Below, in pieces: positions 43,694 to 53,336 of a stretch of DNA of 64,000 nucleotides. Under the pieces are notes generated by a model. That model saw nothing but the letters and a program-made list of their open reading frames with translations. It was not told the DNA's origin and ran no database searches. Position numbers and translations under genes: made by a program. Source of the DNA: Microcoleus asticus IPMA8 (GTDB lineage Bacteria > Cyanobacteriota > Cyanobacteriia > Cyanobacteriales > Microcoleaceae); the NCBI RefSeq assembly GCF_013179805.1, contig NZ_SRRZ01000008.1:1-64000 (forward strand), given 5' to 3'. The first letter of the stretch is position 1. Each line of letters opens with the position of its first letter.

Positions 43694-43863
43694 GATAATA
43701 GTTGGCAGCTTGTTACCAATAAGTAAATCACTATACTAGGATTTACGCAAACAAACCGGGTTGCTATGCAAAATTTTGGTTTGGAAAACGAAAATTTTAT
43801 GAATAACCGGGTTTCAGAGAGTAACTGCGTCCAGGACTATATATCTGAGCTCGCGCATTGCGA

Positions 43864-44145
43864 TCAAGCTTTTTTGCCGCGTACTTGAATGCGTTTGTCG
43901 GTTTTTTGTTTCTTAATCCAAGAGACAAATTTATGGAGTTCAGGGTCATTTTTGAGCTTTTCCAGGGTGTTGAGCTCTTGGGCGAGGTGTTTGTTGTCAA
44001 ATAGAGAGTGAATCTGGCGGTGACAAGCGGAGCAAATGTCGATTGTCGGGCTGGGATCTTCGTTTTTCCGCTTGGTGTTTTGTTTGGGGATAAGGTGATG
44101 GGCAGTTAATGCTTCCATTTGTCGATCGCACAATTCGCACTGCAT
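43864..44145 (-). CDS. HNH endonuclease-like protein
   Basis: A 93-residue protein with an HNH/zinc motif: CELCDRQMEALTAHHLIPK, then DICSACHRQIHSLF, two CxxC pairs and the HH..H residues. The start at MQCELCDRQ (44145) is used, because the longer frame runs through a terminator and is not protein-like. Small HNH nucleases of this type are common; target unknown. Confidence 0.85.
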   Translation of the reverse strand: MQCELCDRQMEALTAHHLIPKQNTKRKNEDPSPTIDICSACHRQIHSLFDNKHLAQELNTLEKLKNDPELHKFVSWIKKQKTDKRIQVRGKKA

Positions 44146-44243
44146 AATTTTCTCAATGCTGCTGGATAAGAGAATTGCTACTTTTAGTTTAGCGCGATCG
44201 GCTGTGAGAGGGTGAATAAAGGTCGATCGCACTCTCCAAACAA

Positions 44244-44265
44244 TAAAAAACCCCCAATTGGGGGT
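44244..44265 (-). terminator. Rho-independent terminator of the cta operon
   Basis: On the minus strand CCCCCAATTGGGGG (a 7-bp perfect self-complement stem) is followed by TTTTTT, about 45 bp after the ctaE stop codon. Confidence 0.85.
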
Positions 44266-44306
44266 CAGACAAATCTCTTGCGGCAGAGGCCCAAAAGCCT
44301 CTGGGA

Positions 44307-44930
44307 TCACAAAATATACAGCAACAAAAACAAGACAATCCAAATCACATCCACAAAGTGCCAGTAAATCTCAGTCGCTTCGATTCCGAAGTGGTGCTCG
44401 CTAGAATAATGACCTTGCGCGCGCGATCGCCACACCACTGCCACCATCAGCAGCACTCCCAACGTAACGTGCAAGCCGTGAAAAGCAGTCAAAACGTAAA
44501 AGCAACTGGCATACAAATTCGTCGTCAAGCCAAACTCTAAATGAGTGTATTCGTAAACCTGACCGAACAAGAAAACTGCGCCCATAGCAATAGTTACGAG
44601 CAGCCAATTCCGCATTCCGGCGGCATCATTCTTTTTGATTGCAGTATCAGCATTGTGAATCACAAAACTGCTAGCAATCAGAATTACCGTATTGATTCCC
44701 GGCAGCAATAACTCTCGCGCTGGCGTACCTTCAGGAGGCCACACGGGGGCCATCGCCCGATAAATCAAATACGCGGCAAACATACCGAAAAATATCATGC
44801 CTTCAGCGCACAGGAACACAATTACACCTAACATTCGGTGGTCGGGATGCTCCACACCGTGTGCTTCTACATCAGCCTCGTGGTGGTAATTCAGGGCTGT
44901 TTTTGCCGGATCGATCGCTGGAATTTGCAT
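44307..44930 (-). CDS. ctaE: Cytochrome c oxidase subunit III
   Basis: A 207-residue membrane protein with five helices. Family markers are the GMFAAYLIYRAM, TAFHGLHVTLG and YWHFVDVIWIVLFLLLYIL segments, the last with the conserved Trp-His-Phe. It is the last gene of the ctaCDE operon (subunit II, I, III) for the aa3-type terminal oxidase of respiration, and is followed by a rho-independent terminator. A purine-rich GGAAGA tract and TAATGAC repeats separate it from ctaD. Confidence 0.95.
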   Translation of the reverse strand: MQIPAIDPAKTALNYHHEADVEAHGVEHPDHRMLGVIVFLCAEGMIFFGMFAAYLIYRAMAPVWPPEGTPARELLLPGINTVILIASSFVIHNADTAIKKNDAAGMRNWLLVTIAMGAVFLFGQVYEYTHLEFGLTTNLYASCFYVLTAFHGLHVTLGVLLMVAVVWRSRAQGHYSSEHHFGIEATEIYWHFVDVIWIVLFLLLYIL

Positions 44931-44959
44931 AATTAATTGCTAGTTGGTAATGGGATGTT

Positions 44960-45048
44960 GAAGGAAGAAGGAAGAAGGAAGAGGGAAGAAGGAAGAAGGA
45001 AGAAGGAAGAGGGAAGAAGGAAGAGGGAAGAGGGAAGAGGGGAAAAAA
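44960..45048. repeat. Purine-rich GGAAGAAGG tract in the cta operon
   Basis: A long run of GGAAGAAGG/GGAAGAGGG units between ctaD and ctaE, comparable with the tract at 29115-29187. It lies just upstream of ctaE on the minus strand and may affect its expression. Confidence 0.7.
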
Positions 45049-45117
45049 ATTATCCCTACATTGCTGGTGTGCTGTTGCTGTCAAAAGTCATTTGTCCCAA
45101 GTTCTGATATTGCGACG

Positions 45118-45175
45118 AGCAATAACTAATAACTCATGACTAATGACTTTTGACTGATGACTGATGACTAATAAC
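45118..45175. repeat. TAATGAC repeats ending in the ctaD stop codon
   Basis: Heptanucleotide repeats of TAATGAC/TAATAAC type. The ctaD stop (CTA at 45175-45177) is part of the repeat. Confidence 0.7.
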
Positions 45176-46980
45176 TATTCGCCATCTTGACTTTCATCAG
45201 CAGGAGAATCCTCATCTATCTCTGATTCAGGAGCGACCAAAGTGGCAGTACCGCCAAAGAAAGTTGAAGCTTGAGCCTCCGCAATAGGAATACCTGTTTT
45301 CTGGGCGTTGCGGGTGGCATTTTCCCTCAACTTGAGCCTGAGACGTTCCCCAGTATGCTGAATTTTTTCCATGCCGTAATCGTAAGGGCCCGTTGCCAAT
45401 ACCGGCACTCCTTCAAAATTTTCGATGGGGGGCGGCGAAGTCGTCATCCATTCCAAACTCAAAGCTTGCCAAGGATTGTCACCTGCTTTCGGGCCGTACC
45501 TCCAGCTCCAAATCACATTAATGATAAAGGGGATTGTAGACACTGCCAGCATATAAGCACCGACAGTACAAATGACATTAATTGTGGTAAATTTCGGGTC
45601 GTACATTGCCACCCGCCGAGGCATTCCTTGCATTCCCAAAGCGTGCATCGGCAGGAAAGTTACAGTAAAGCCAACATAGGTTAAAACAAAGTGAACTCTA
45701 CCCCAAAATTCATTAATCATCCGCCCCGTCATTTTGGGGAACCAGTGGTAAAAAGCAGCGTAAATTCCAAACACTGAGCCGCCAAACAGCACGTAGTGTA
45801 GGTGAGCGACGACAAAATAAGTGTCGTGAACGTGAATGTCGAAAGGTACGGAAGCTACCATGATCCCGGTGATGCCGCCGAGCACAAATGTTGAGATAAA
45901 ACCCATCCCAAATAGCATGGCGCTGACAAGCCGGAGTTTTCCTCCCCAAATAGTTGCCAACCAGCTAAATATTTTAATCCCAGTTGGTACGGCGATGATC
46001 ATAGTCGTGATCATAAAAAACATCCGCAGCCAGCCGGGAGTGCCGCTGGTAAACATATGGTGCGCCCACACGATCAAGCCCAAAAAGCTGATCGCGAGAC
46101 TGGAATATGCGATCGCCAAATAACCAAAAATTGGCTTGCGGGAATGCACCGGCAAAACTTCTGAAATTACCCCGAAAAAGGGCATAATCATAATGTAAAC
46201 TGCCGGGTGCGAATAAAACCAGAATAAATGCTGGTAGACGATGGGATCGCCGTTGCCGGTCGGGTTAAAAAATGCCGTCCCTGCTAACAAGTCAAACGAC
46301 AGCAAAATCAAAGCTGCGGCTAAGACTGGAGTAGCAATCAAAGTCAGCGCTGAAGTCGCAATCATCGCCCAGCAAAACAAAGGCATTTCATTGAGACTCA
46401 TGCTCGGAACGCGCATGGTAAAGATGGTAACGGCAAAATTCACCGCCCCCAAAATCGAAGAAGTTCCGAGAATCAAAACGCTGAGAATCCAAATTTCTTC
46501 CCCGGCTTGAGCAGTAACTAAGCTCAAAGGGGGATAGGAAGTCCAACCCGCCTGCGGAGCTCCTACCAAAAAACTGCTCAACAGCAACACGCCGCCTACG
46601 GGAATGAGCCAAAAGGCGATCGCATTCAGCCTGGGAAATGCCATGTCTTGTGCCCCAATCATTAAGGGAATCAAAAAGTTAGCAAATCCGGCTCCGGCGG
46701 GTACGATCCACAGGAAGATCATCACCGTCGCGTGAACAGTAAATAAACTGTTGTAGAGTTCGGGGGGGACAAAATCGGAGTCGGGGGTGGCGAGTTCTGT
46801 TCGCACCAAAGTTGCCATCACGCCGCCGATTAGATAGAAAATAAATGTTGTGACTAGGTATTGAATACCGATGACTTTGTGGTCGGTATTAAAAGTGAAG
46901 TAGTCGCGCCAATGTCTATCGGCGGGAGCTGTTCCGCGAGCCTCAGTGTTGGCACTTTCTTGGAACTGTGCTTGTGTCAT
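45175..46980 (-). CDS. ctaD: Cytochrome c oxidase subunit I
   Basis: A 601-residue membrane protein with twelve helices, the catalytic haem-copper subunit of the aa3 oxidase. The haem-copper motifs are HPAVYIMIMPFFG (His-Tyr cross-link region), WAHHMFTSG (Cu_B His pair) and HDTYFVVAHLHYV (haem ligands). The N-terminal HATVMIFLW holds another haem ligand. The stop lies in a TAATGAC repeat. It stands between ctaC and ctaE in the order ctaC-ctaD-ctaE. Confidence 0.97.
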   Translation of the reverse strand: MTQAQFQESANTEARGTAPADRHWRDYFTFNTDHKVIGIQYLVTTFIFYLIGGVMATLVRTELATPDSDFVPPELYNSLFTVHATVMIFLWIVPAGAGFANFLIPLMIGAQDMAFPRLNAIAFWLIPVGGVLLLSSFLVGAPQAGWTSYPPLSLVTAQAGEEIWILSVLILGTSSILGAVNFAVTIFTMRVPSMSLNEMPLFCWAMIATSALTLIATPVLAAALILLSFDLLAGTAFFNPTGNGDPIVYQHLFWFYSHPAVYIMIMPFFGVISEVLPVHSRKPIFGYLAIAYSSLAISFLGLIVWAHHMFTSGTPGWLRMFFMITTMIIAVPTGIKIFSWLATIWGGKLRLVSAMLFGMGFISTFVLGGITGIMVASVPFDIHVHDTYFVVAHLHYVLFGGSVFGIYAAFYHWFPKMTGRMINEFWGRVHFVLTYVGFTVTFLPMHALGMQGMPRRVAMYDPKFTTINVICTVGAYMLAVSTIPFIINVIWSWRYGPKAGDNPWQALSLEWMTTSPPPIENFEGVPVLATGPYDYGMEKIQHTGERLRLKLRENATRNAQKTGIPIAEAQASTFFGGTATLVAPESEIDEDSPADESQDGE

Positions 46981-47058
46981 AGTTATTAGTCATTAGTTAT
47001 TAGTCATTAGTTATTAGCTAAGAATCAAAGACCCACTGCCAGGAACTAATGACTATTT
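46981..47058. repeat. TTAGTCATTAGTTAT repeats between ctaC and ctaD
   Basis: Several copies of TAGTCATTAGTTATTAG fill the ctaC-ctaD gap on the plus strand. On the transcribed strand the repeat lies between the ctaC stop and the ctaD start. Confidence 0.65.
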
Positions 47059-48060
47059 TTAGTGATGAGTTGGGTGAAGTTGTTCTAGGGTTTCGGAATT
47101 AATTTTTATTTCCCTAACGTAGGGAGCCAAAAATTCACCGTCTGACAATTCCCCAGGATTGACTGCAACTGCTTGCTCTAAGTTTTGACTGCTAGCAACT
47201 TGCTGGCTTTGCAGCCAACTGTCGAATTCTTCGGGCGCGTGAACGACTGCTAAAGCTTTCATCGCTCCGTGATAAGCGCCGCACAATTCAGCACAAACAA
47301 CCCGGTATTCGCCGGTTTTAGTTGGTGTAAATCTCAGTTCGCTCGGCCGCCCGGGAATTGCATCTTGTTTGAGGCGAAATTCCGGCAGCCAAAATGCGTG
47401 CAGCACGTCTTGAGCTGAGATATTTAGCTGTACGTCGCGGTTGACTGGCATATGCAGTTCGCCGGAACTAACGCCGCTTTCTGGATAGCTAAAAATCCAG
47501 GCGTACTGCAAACCTGTGACATTTACAACTAAGTCTGCTGGTTTGTCTTCATTTTCTGGGGAAGCGCCTACGCCTAAAGCATAGAGTTTTTGAGACGGAA
47601 TTTGAGGGGCGTTTTGGGGTGTATCTGAGAGTGTGGCTGCGATCGCACTTCCCCGCATTTTAGAGTGCGCTTGCATGGTGCCGTGGTCGTGATTGCCCAT
47701 CGGATCGAGGCCTCCCATTGAGTTGTAAATCTCAAAACTGTAGACTCCGATTCCTAAAATAATCACCGCCGGCACGGCTGTCCAAAGAATTTCTAAGGGA
47801 AAGTTGTCATGCCAAGGCGGCCCGTCTGTGTTGTCTCCTTGACGGCGGCGATATTTAATTGCAGCAACGATGAGAATTCCCTGGACCATGATAAATAATC
47901 CAGTGGAAATGGTCATCATTGTATTGAAGAGCGCGTCTATGTCGGATGCTTCATCAGAGGCGGCGATCGGCAGTAAACCGTGATTCTGCCCGTACCAGAG
48001 ACTGATCAGAGTCACTCCGATGCCGGCGAGCATGGTGAGGATGGAACTTGGAATGTTCAC
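47059..48060 (-). CDS. ctaC: Cytochrome c oxidase subunit II
   Basis: A 333-residue membrane-anchored subunit with the CuA site. The N-terminus (VNIPSSILTMLAGIGVTLIS) is the conserved one, so the GTG at 48060 is used rather than an upstream TTG. Two membrane helices precede a cupredoxin domain with the CuA motif CAELCGAYHGAM. An extra loop of about 30 residues rich in Gly/His (GNHDHGTMQAHSKMRG) sits between the helices and the domain. It accepts electrons from cytochrome c6 or plastocyanin. Confidence 0.93.
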   Translation of the reverse strand: MNIPSSILTMLAGIGVTLISLWYGQNHGLLPIAASDEASDIDALFNTMMTISTGLFIMVQGILIVAAIKYRRRQGDNTDGPPWHDNFPLEILWTAVPAVIILGIGVYSFEIYNSMGGLDPMGNHDHGTMQAHSKMRGSAIAATLSDTPQNAPQIPSQKLYALGVGASPENEDKPADLVVNVTGLQYAWIFSYPESGVSSGELHMPVNRDVQLNISAQDVLHAFWLPEFRLKQDAIPGRPSELRFTPTKTGEYRVVCAELCGAYHGAMKALAVVHAPEEFDSWLQSQQVASSQNLEQAVAVNPGELSDGEFLAPYVREIKINSETLEQLHPTHH

Positions 48061-48282
48061 GCTGGTACTTCTTAATAGCGACACTTCTTCGCTTGAAAAA
48101 TGAAGGAAGCGCCTCTGGGTTATCAATTTTTAATTGTAAATGGTATTTTTAGTAAAAAGTCTATCTTAAGGGTTACTTAAGGCTTAGTATGTTTGACTGA
48201 CCGATCGCCCGTGCACACAAATACGTCTTTTGTACCTTGACAAAAGTGATAAAAAATGGTAAGCAATCGCTTTGTTTGGCTG

Positions 48283-49047
48283 CTAAATTTGAGATTGTTT
48301 CTCAAACACCATCAAATGCTGCTGTGGCAACATATCTTTTGTCTCTTTCCATACTAAACCGACGGCTGCCATTTCTTTTTTCACCTGCTTCTGCGTCATT
48401 TTGTGCAAACCTTTAATGGGAATCAGGGGGTTTTCGCCCCGATATTCTATCGATACCGTGCGGCCTCCCGGTTTGAGTGCTTTTACAATTCCTTGCATCA
48501 TTTCTCTGGGATATGCAAATTCGTGGTAAGCATCGACCATCACAACTAAATCCACGCTGTTTTCCGGCAAATTCGGATTGTCAATACTTCCCAAAACTGG
48601 CTCAACGTTAGCAATATTTTTTTCTTTTTTATTCAATTTAATAAAATTAATCATTTCCGGCTGCACGTCAACTGCTAAAACCTTTCCTTGTGGAACTAAG
48701 GGAGCAATGCGAAAGCTAAAATATCCCGTTCCCGCTCCTATGTCGGCGACAATATCGGTTGGTTTTAAATCTAGATTGTTCACTAATCGAGCTGATTTGT
48801 CTTCCATGCCGCGAGACGGTCTTTCCAGCCAACTAGCGCCTTGATATCCCATGACTTGGGCAATTTCTCGACCCATGTAAAATTTGCCTGTGCCGTCGGG
48901 ATTGTGGACGGTTCGCTGCTGATAAATGGTGTCACTGCTGGCGGTTTTACTTGCTTCTGCTGCTGTGCAAGCGTTCTGCGATAACAAGCAAATTATTGTT
49001 AAGAGAATTGCTGTTAAGGGTTTAATTAATTGTGCGGCTTTTTTCAC
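48283..49047 (-). CDS. Exported class I SAM-dependent methyltransferase
   Basis: A 254-residue methyltransferase. The SAM site is VADIGAGTGYFSFRIA and the acidic motif is DLVVMVDAYHEF. The N-terminus has a hydrophobic signal ending in LLSQNAC, a lipobox, so it should be an envelope lipoprotein. A methyltransferase outside the cytosol would lack SAM, so the localisation is either unusual or the signal is not used. Such proteins occur in several cyanobacteria; the substrate is unknown. Confidence 0.85.
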   Translation of the reverse strand: MKKAAQLIKPLTAILLTIICLLSQNACTAAEASKTASSDTIYQQRTVHNPDGTGKFYMGREIAQVMGYQGASWLERPSRGMEDKSARLVNNLDLKPTDIVADIGAGTGYFSFRIAPLVPQGKVLAVDVQPEMINFIKLNKKEKNIANVEPVLGSIDNPNLPENSVDLVVMVDAYHEFAYPREMMQGIVKALKPGGRTVSIEYRGENPLIPIKGLHKMTQKQVKKEMAAVGLVWKETKDMLPQQHLMVFEKQSQI

Positions 49048-49156
49048 GTTCGTCCTAATAGTATGTTTAATTTTTTCATTACCAGGCTCTGCGCGGTAAT
49101 GCAGAGGAAGAGCTTCGCGAATATCGAGAATAGTTTAAAATTTAGCTGACAGCGGA

Positions 49157-50155
49157 TTATAACAATCTGATTGTACCAGAATTTGAGTCGATTTCGACTT
49201 GTTTGCCGATCGGCAAAGTGAACTGCTCCCGAATGTGCCCCACCATTGAACCATACCACGCAGGAATCTTCAAGGGGCGAATCTGGTCTGACAATACTTG
49301 AGGTAAGCTTAGGGACTCTTGGGGTTTTTCAGCTTCGCACTTGGTACACTGTCCGAAAATAAAACCGGATATTTTATCGAGAATGCCCGCTAATTTGAGC
49401 TGCGTCAACATTCTATCTATGCGATAAACCTCTTCGCCAACTTCCTCGACAAACAAAATACTGTTTTCCCATGTCGGTAAATATGCAGAACCCACCATTG
49501 CTGCTATTACTGATAAATTGCCGCCGATTAGTTTTCCCCTAGCTGTGCCGCGCCAGATTGTTTCAACTTGCAGGCTTTTGGAGTTTTGCAGCGTAACAGA
49601 GCCTCCCTCAAACAAAACTTTTTTGACGTAATCTACTGTAAAGGGACTCCAACTTGAGGCACCTAAAGGGCCGTGAAAAGTAACTATATTAGTTTTAGCA
49701 TAAATCGCCAATAACAGCGCAGTAATATCGCTGAATCCCATCATAATTTTGGGATTGTTACGGATAATATTGTAATCTAGGAGCGGCAATATTCTAGCGC
49801 AGCCCCAGCCGCCCATCCCGGTAAAAATAGCTCGCACTGAGTCATCGGCAAAGGCTGCGTTGACATCGGCGGCGCGATCGGCATCCTTGCCTGCTAAATA
49901 GCCGTAGCGGTCGTAAAAATGCTCTCCCAATTTAACTTTTAAACCCAGGTTATCCAGAACTTTGAAAAATGGCTGCACTTCTTTTTCGTAGTTGAAAGCG
50001 GCAGGATTGATTAAAGCTACAGTATCGCCGGCTTGCAGGCGGCGCGGCTCGATCGCAGTTTTGGGGGATAGGTTGGTTTGGGCGATCGGCAAAAGCTGAG
50101 TACCAATAGCAGTCAACCCAAAAGTTCTGAGCAGAGCGCGGCGGCGGAGAGTCAT
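49157..50155 (-). CDS. LD-carboxypeptidase (S66 family)
   Basis: A 332-residue peptidase of family S66 that trims the tetrapeptide of recycled peptidoglycan. The catalytic Ser is in MMGFSDITALL, and FHGPLGASS matches the family. The C-terminal Glu/His region is in FGQCTKCEAEKPQ and GSMVGHIREQF. An N-terminal RRRALLRTFGLTAIG looks like a twin-arginine signal, consistent with a periplasmic enzyme. It is divergent from the carotenoid oxygenase gene. Confidence 0.9.
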   Translation of the reverse strand: MTLRRRALLRTFGLTAIGTQLLPIAQTNLSPKTAIEPRRLQAGDTVALINPAAFNYEKEVQPFFKVLDNLGLKVKLGEHFYDRYGYLAGKDADRAADVNAAFADDSVRAIFTGMGGWGCARILPLLDYNIIRNNPKIMMGFSDITALLLAIYAKTNIVTFHGPLGASSWSPFTVDYVKKVLFEGGSVTLQNSKSLQVETIWRGTARGKLIGGNLSVIAAMVGSAYLPTWENSILFVEEVGEEVYRIDRMLTQLKLAGILDKISGFIFGQCTKCEAEKPQESLSLPQVLSDQIRPLKIPAWYGSMVGHIREQFTLPIGKQVEIDSNSGTIRLL

Positions 50156-50228
50156 AGCTGTTAGTTAATTTTTGCTATAATTGTATAGCAAAAATTATGT
50201 CATATCAGTTAAAACTTGCGAGTTTCAA

Positions 50229-51662
50229 ATGAAAACCGGCACTCAAATCTCAGCTAAAAAATCTTGGGCTAAAGCTTTAGCCCGTCCGGCTGCGGAATTT
50301 CCGCTGACTCAGCTATTGGTTAAAAGCGGTAAAATTCCCGCAGGATTGCGGGGAACTCTCTACCGTAACGGGCCCGCACGTTTGCAACGCGGCGGCATGA
50401 ATGCGGGACACTGGTTTGACGGCGACGGTGCAATTTTGGCAGTACATTTTACCGATGCGGGTGCTGCGGCTGTTTATCGCTATGTGGAAACAGCGGGATA
50501 TCAAGCTGAGGAAAAAGCTGATAAATTTCTCTACCCTAATTACGGTATGACAGCACCGGGACCTGTGTGGCTGCGCTGGAGAAAACCTGTTAAAAATGTT
50601 GCCAATACTTCTGTTTTAGCTTTGCCCGATCGCCTTTTAGCTTTGTGGGAAGCAGGCTTGCCTCACAGCCTCGATTTGCAAACCTTGGAAACTCGCGGAA
50701 CGGACGATTTAGGAAGTTTAGAGAGTGGATCTTCTTATTCCGCTCACTGCAAGCGCGACCCGATTACTGGCAACATTTTTAACTTTGGAATTACACATGG
50801 TGCCAGTACCAAGTTGAATCTCTATAAAAGCGATCCTACAGGCAAAATTGTCCAAAAAGCAACTGTTGCTTTAGAAGGAATTCCTTTGTTACACGATTTT
50901 GTTTTAGCAGGAAAGTATCTAATATTTTTTGTACCGCCGATACGACTTAAAGTTTTCCCAACGTTAGCTGGAATTAGCAGTTTCGGCGACTCTTTGGAAT
51001 GGAAACCAGAGTTAGGAACGCAGATATTAATAGTTGACTCGGAAACTCTCTCTTTAGTTAGTCGCGGTGAAACGGAACCTTGGTTCCAGTGGCATTTTGC
51101 TAACGGTTTTGTCAAAGAAGATGGTTCGGTGGCGGTTGATTTTGTGCGCTTCGCTGACTTTCAAACTAATCAGCGCCTGAAAGAAGTAGCGGCGGGTGAA
51201 ACTCGCACTGATGCGGAGGGGACTCTGTGGCGGGTGCATCTCAATCCTCAAACTGGGAAAGTGACAGCAGCCGAAGAATTGTTGGATCAACCTTGCGAAT
51301 TTCCGACGGTACCTGCTTCAGAAATAGGGCAAGACTCGCGATATATTTATCTGGCAATGTATCGGCCTGACGTTGATATTGTACCGGAACGTTACGGTGC
51401 GATCGCCCGTTTTGACACGCAAAGCCGCCATCTCACAATTGCCGACTGTGGCAAAAATCGCTATCCCATAGAACCCATCTACGTTCCAGATATTTCCTCG
51501 GAGAAAGGTTGGATAGTAACAGTTATTTATGACGGCAATTCTGATAGCAGCGAAGTCTGGATATTTGACAGCGACGGACTTTCCCGCGAACCTGTTTGCC
51601 AGCTAGAATTGCCCGGAGTCATACCTTTGGGCTTTCACGGCACTTGGAAATCTGCCGTATGA
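50229..51662 (+). CDS. Carotenoid oxygenase (apocarotenoid cleavage)
   Basis: A 477-residue enzyme of the RPE65/carotenoid-cleavage family. Iron-binding His residues are in SYSAHCKRDP, PLLHDFVL, FQWHFANGF and the C-terminal GFHGTW, the usual four. RNGPARLQRGGMNAGHWFDGDG is the N-terminal signature. The start at MKTGTQISA (50229) is favoured by the usual N-terminus; the frame extends 16 codons upstream. In cyanobacteria the group cleaves apocarotenals to retinal. Confidence 0.92.
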   Translation: MKTGTQISAKKSWAKALARPAAEFPLTQLLVKSGKIPAGLRGTLYRNGPARLQRGGMNAGHWFDGDGAILAVHFTDAGAAAVYRYVETAGYQAEEKADKFLYPNYGMTAPGPVWLRWRKPVKNVANTSVLALPDRLLALWEAGLPHSLDLQTLETRGTDDLGSLESGSSYSAHCKRDPITGNIFNFGITHGASTKLNLYKSDPTGKIVQKATVALEGIPLLHDFVLAGKYLIFFVPPIRLKVFPTLAGISSFGDSLEWKPELGTQILIVDSETLSLVSRGETEPWFQWHFANGFVKEDGSVAVDFVRFADFQTNQRLKEVAAGETRTDAEGTLWRVHLNPQTGKVTAAEELLDQPCEFPTVPASEIGQDSRYIYLAMYRPDVDIVPERYGAIARFDTQSRHLTIADCGKNRYPIEPIYVPDISSEKGWIVTVIYDGNSDSSEVWIFDSDGLSREPVCQLELPGVIPLGFHGTWKSAV

Positions 51663-52375
51663 GAATTGTGTAAAGAAGTGTTGCGGAAGATTTATTAAAA
51701 ATTGTTGCCGCTTTAACTTCTAGTTGTTAAGGTGTGTGTAGATAGGAAATTCTCATATCTAGGAGGTGTGGAATTGATCATCTGCATTGCTCAATTATCC
51801 TGTGCCAATTCGCGCGAATCCCCGGCGATTGTAAGTCGCGACTGCACAGGATATCGTCTGCCTCTGCGGACTAAAAAAAGAGGGCTAATTAAGCCCAAAC
51901 GAATAACCAATCCAGGCGAGTATTCCCGGCGAATAAATTCGCGGCTACACAGGCAAAGTCCGCCGACGCGGACTGAATAAAACCAATCCCCGGCGAATTT
52001 ATTCGCGGCTGCACAGGCAAAGTCCGCCGACGCTAACTGAATAAAGAGCGGTACTAAAGCCAGCTTTGGCATGATTCCCGACTAGGTTTTCTCATCTCAC
52101 GTTTGTCTGCTTGCATGAGGTTAAGTGACCAGATATTTGACTGATTCCTGGCAAACTAAAAGTTTAGTTCAACTCACGCGCACGTTAGCGATTCAACAGT
52201 TTTTGGTTTTGAGTTAACCCCACAAGTAAATGAGGTCTGTCGAAAAAAGATAGCCTTTCCCAAAATTATGGATTATGAGTTGTTACCGCCAAAACATTCA
52301 ACTCATAACTGATAATTCACAACTCACAACTCATAACTCCGTGTTGCGGTGAGCATCAACCAAAAGGTTTAATCT
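51663..52375. repeat. Repeat-rich spacer with ~62-nt tandem copies
   Basis: A 713-bp gap without a supported gene. Two tandem copies of a roughly 62-nt unit lie at 51923-51980 and 51986-52045, each running from CCCGGCGAAT through TTCGCGGCT and CACAGGCAAAGTCCGCCGACG to CTGAATAA. A more divergent relative is at 51812-51880. Each unit contains a small hairpin (GGCGAATAAATTCGCG). Reading frames over this stretch are not supported. Confidence 0.7.
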
Positions 52376-53197
52376 ATGCAACTTCAAGGAAAAACAGCTC
52401 TTGTTACAGGAGCTTCGCGCGGAATTGGGCGATCGATCGCCCTGGAATTAGGGAGACAAGGAGTCAAACGTTTGTTGATTGTAGCTCGCAACCGCAAGCA
52501 ATTAATTGAACTGGCAGAGGAAATCGATGTTTTTGGCACCGAAATAGTGCCGTTAGCTTTGGATTTAACTCAGTCAGTAGCAGTGAATATTGCGATCGCC
52601 CAAGCTTGGCGAGATTTCGGCCCGATTCACCTGCTAGTCAACTGTGCGGGCGTCGCCCACCAAGCATCTTTCTTGCGTTCGCCACTCCCGTTAATCGAGG
52701 AAGAAATCGCCTTAAATTTGCTCGGAACCTACACAATTACCCGCTTGATTGCAAGGCGAATGGCGACTCAAAAAGAGGGAACCATCGTCAATGTTTCGAG
52801 CTTGATGGGAAAAATTGCCGCTCCCACAATGGCCACTTATTCTGCTACCAAATTTGCCATTTTGGGATTCACCCAAGCTTTACGCAGCGAGTTAACTCAG
52901 TACAATGTTCGAGTCACAGCTTTGCTCCCATCCCTAACAGATACCGACATGGTGCGAGACTTGGAACAATTTCGCTGGGTAGTACCCACAACTCCCGAAA
53001 AAGTTGCCTTAGCACTTGTCGCGGGATTGCACAAAGATGCGCCGGAAATCTTGGTAGGATATCAAAGTCATCTAGCAGTTTGGTGTCACCGAATTGCTCC
53101 TTGGCTGCTGGATTTTGTGTTGCGGATGGCGACTCCAGAACTCCGGGATAAATCGCGCGGCCGCAAATTGCGGGAGGCTTTAGCTAGCGGGCGATAA
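52376..53197 (+). CDS. Short-chain dehydrogenase/reductase
   Basis: A 273-residue NAD(P)-dependent oxidoreductase of the classical SDR type. The nucleotide-binding motif is TGASRGIG (11-18), the NAG equivalent is NCAGVAH, the catalytic Ser is in NVSSLMG and the Tyr/Lys pair is in YSATKFA. The C-terminal half has a hydrophobic patch that may associate with membrane. The substrate is unknown. It is followed by a hairpin pair and terminator, so it is probably separate from the next gene. Confidence 0.92.
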   Translation: MQLQGKTALVTGASRGIGRSIALELGRQGVKRLLIVARNRKQLIELAEEIDVFGTEIVPLALDLTQSVAVNIAIAQAWRDFGPIHLLVNCAGVAHQASFLRSPLPLIEEEIALNLLGTYTITRLIARRMATQKEGTIVNVSSLMGKIAAPTMATYSATKFAILGFTQALRSELTQYNVRVTALLPSLTDTDMVRDLEQFRWVVPTTPEKVALALVAGLHKDAPEILVGYQSHLAVWCHRIAPWLLDFVLRMATPELRDKSRGRKLREALASGR

Positions 53198-53209
53198 ACC
53201 CTTTTATGG

Positions 53210-53231
53210 GCGGGCAAGATGCCCGCCCCAC
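53210..53231. repeat. Palindrome GGGCGGGCA/TGCCCGCCC type
   Basis: A stable GC hairpin (GGGCGGGCA, loop AGA, TGCCCGCCC) just after the SDR stop. Related to a common dispersed hairpin. Confidence 0.6.
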
Positions 53232-53253
53232 AAGAAAACTCATTGTTTGTGGA

Positions 53254-53274
53254 ACGGGCATCTTGCCCGTTTTT
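53254..53274 (+). terminator. Intrinsic terminator after the SDR gene
   Basis: ACGGGCA-TCT-TGCCCGT stem followed by TTTTT, about 57 bp after the stop codon. Confidence 0.75.
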
Positions 53275-53336
53275 GAGAATGGTGCAAGATGTAAGTTATA
53301 GTTGATAATATTTATAATGATATTGAGTTGGCAAAA

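Noticed and set aside
51732..51980. 82-codon frame in the spacer before the SDR gene
   Set aside because: It is made of the tandem intergenic repeats and has no protein character.
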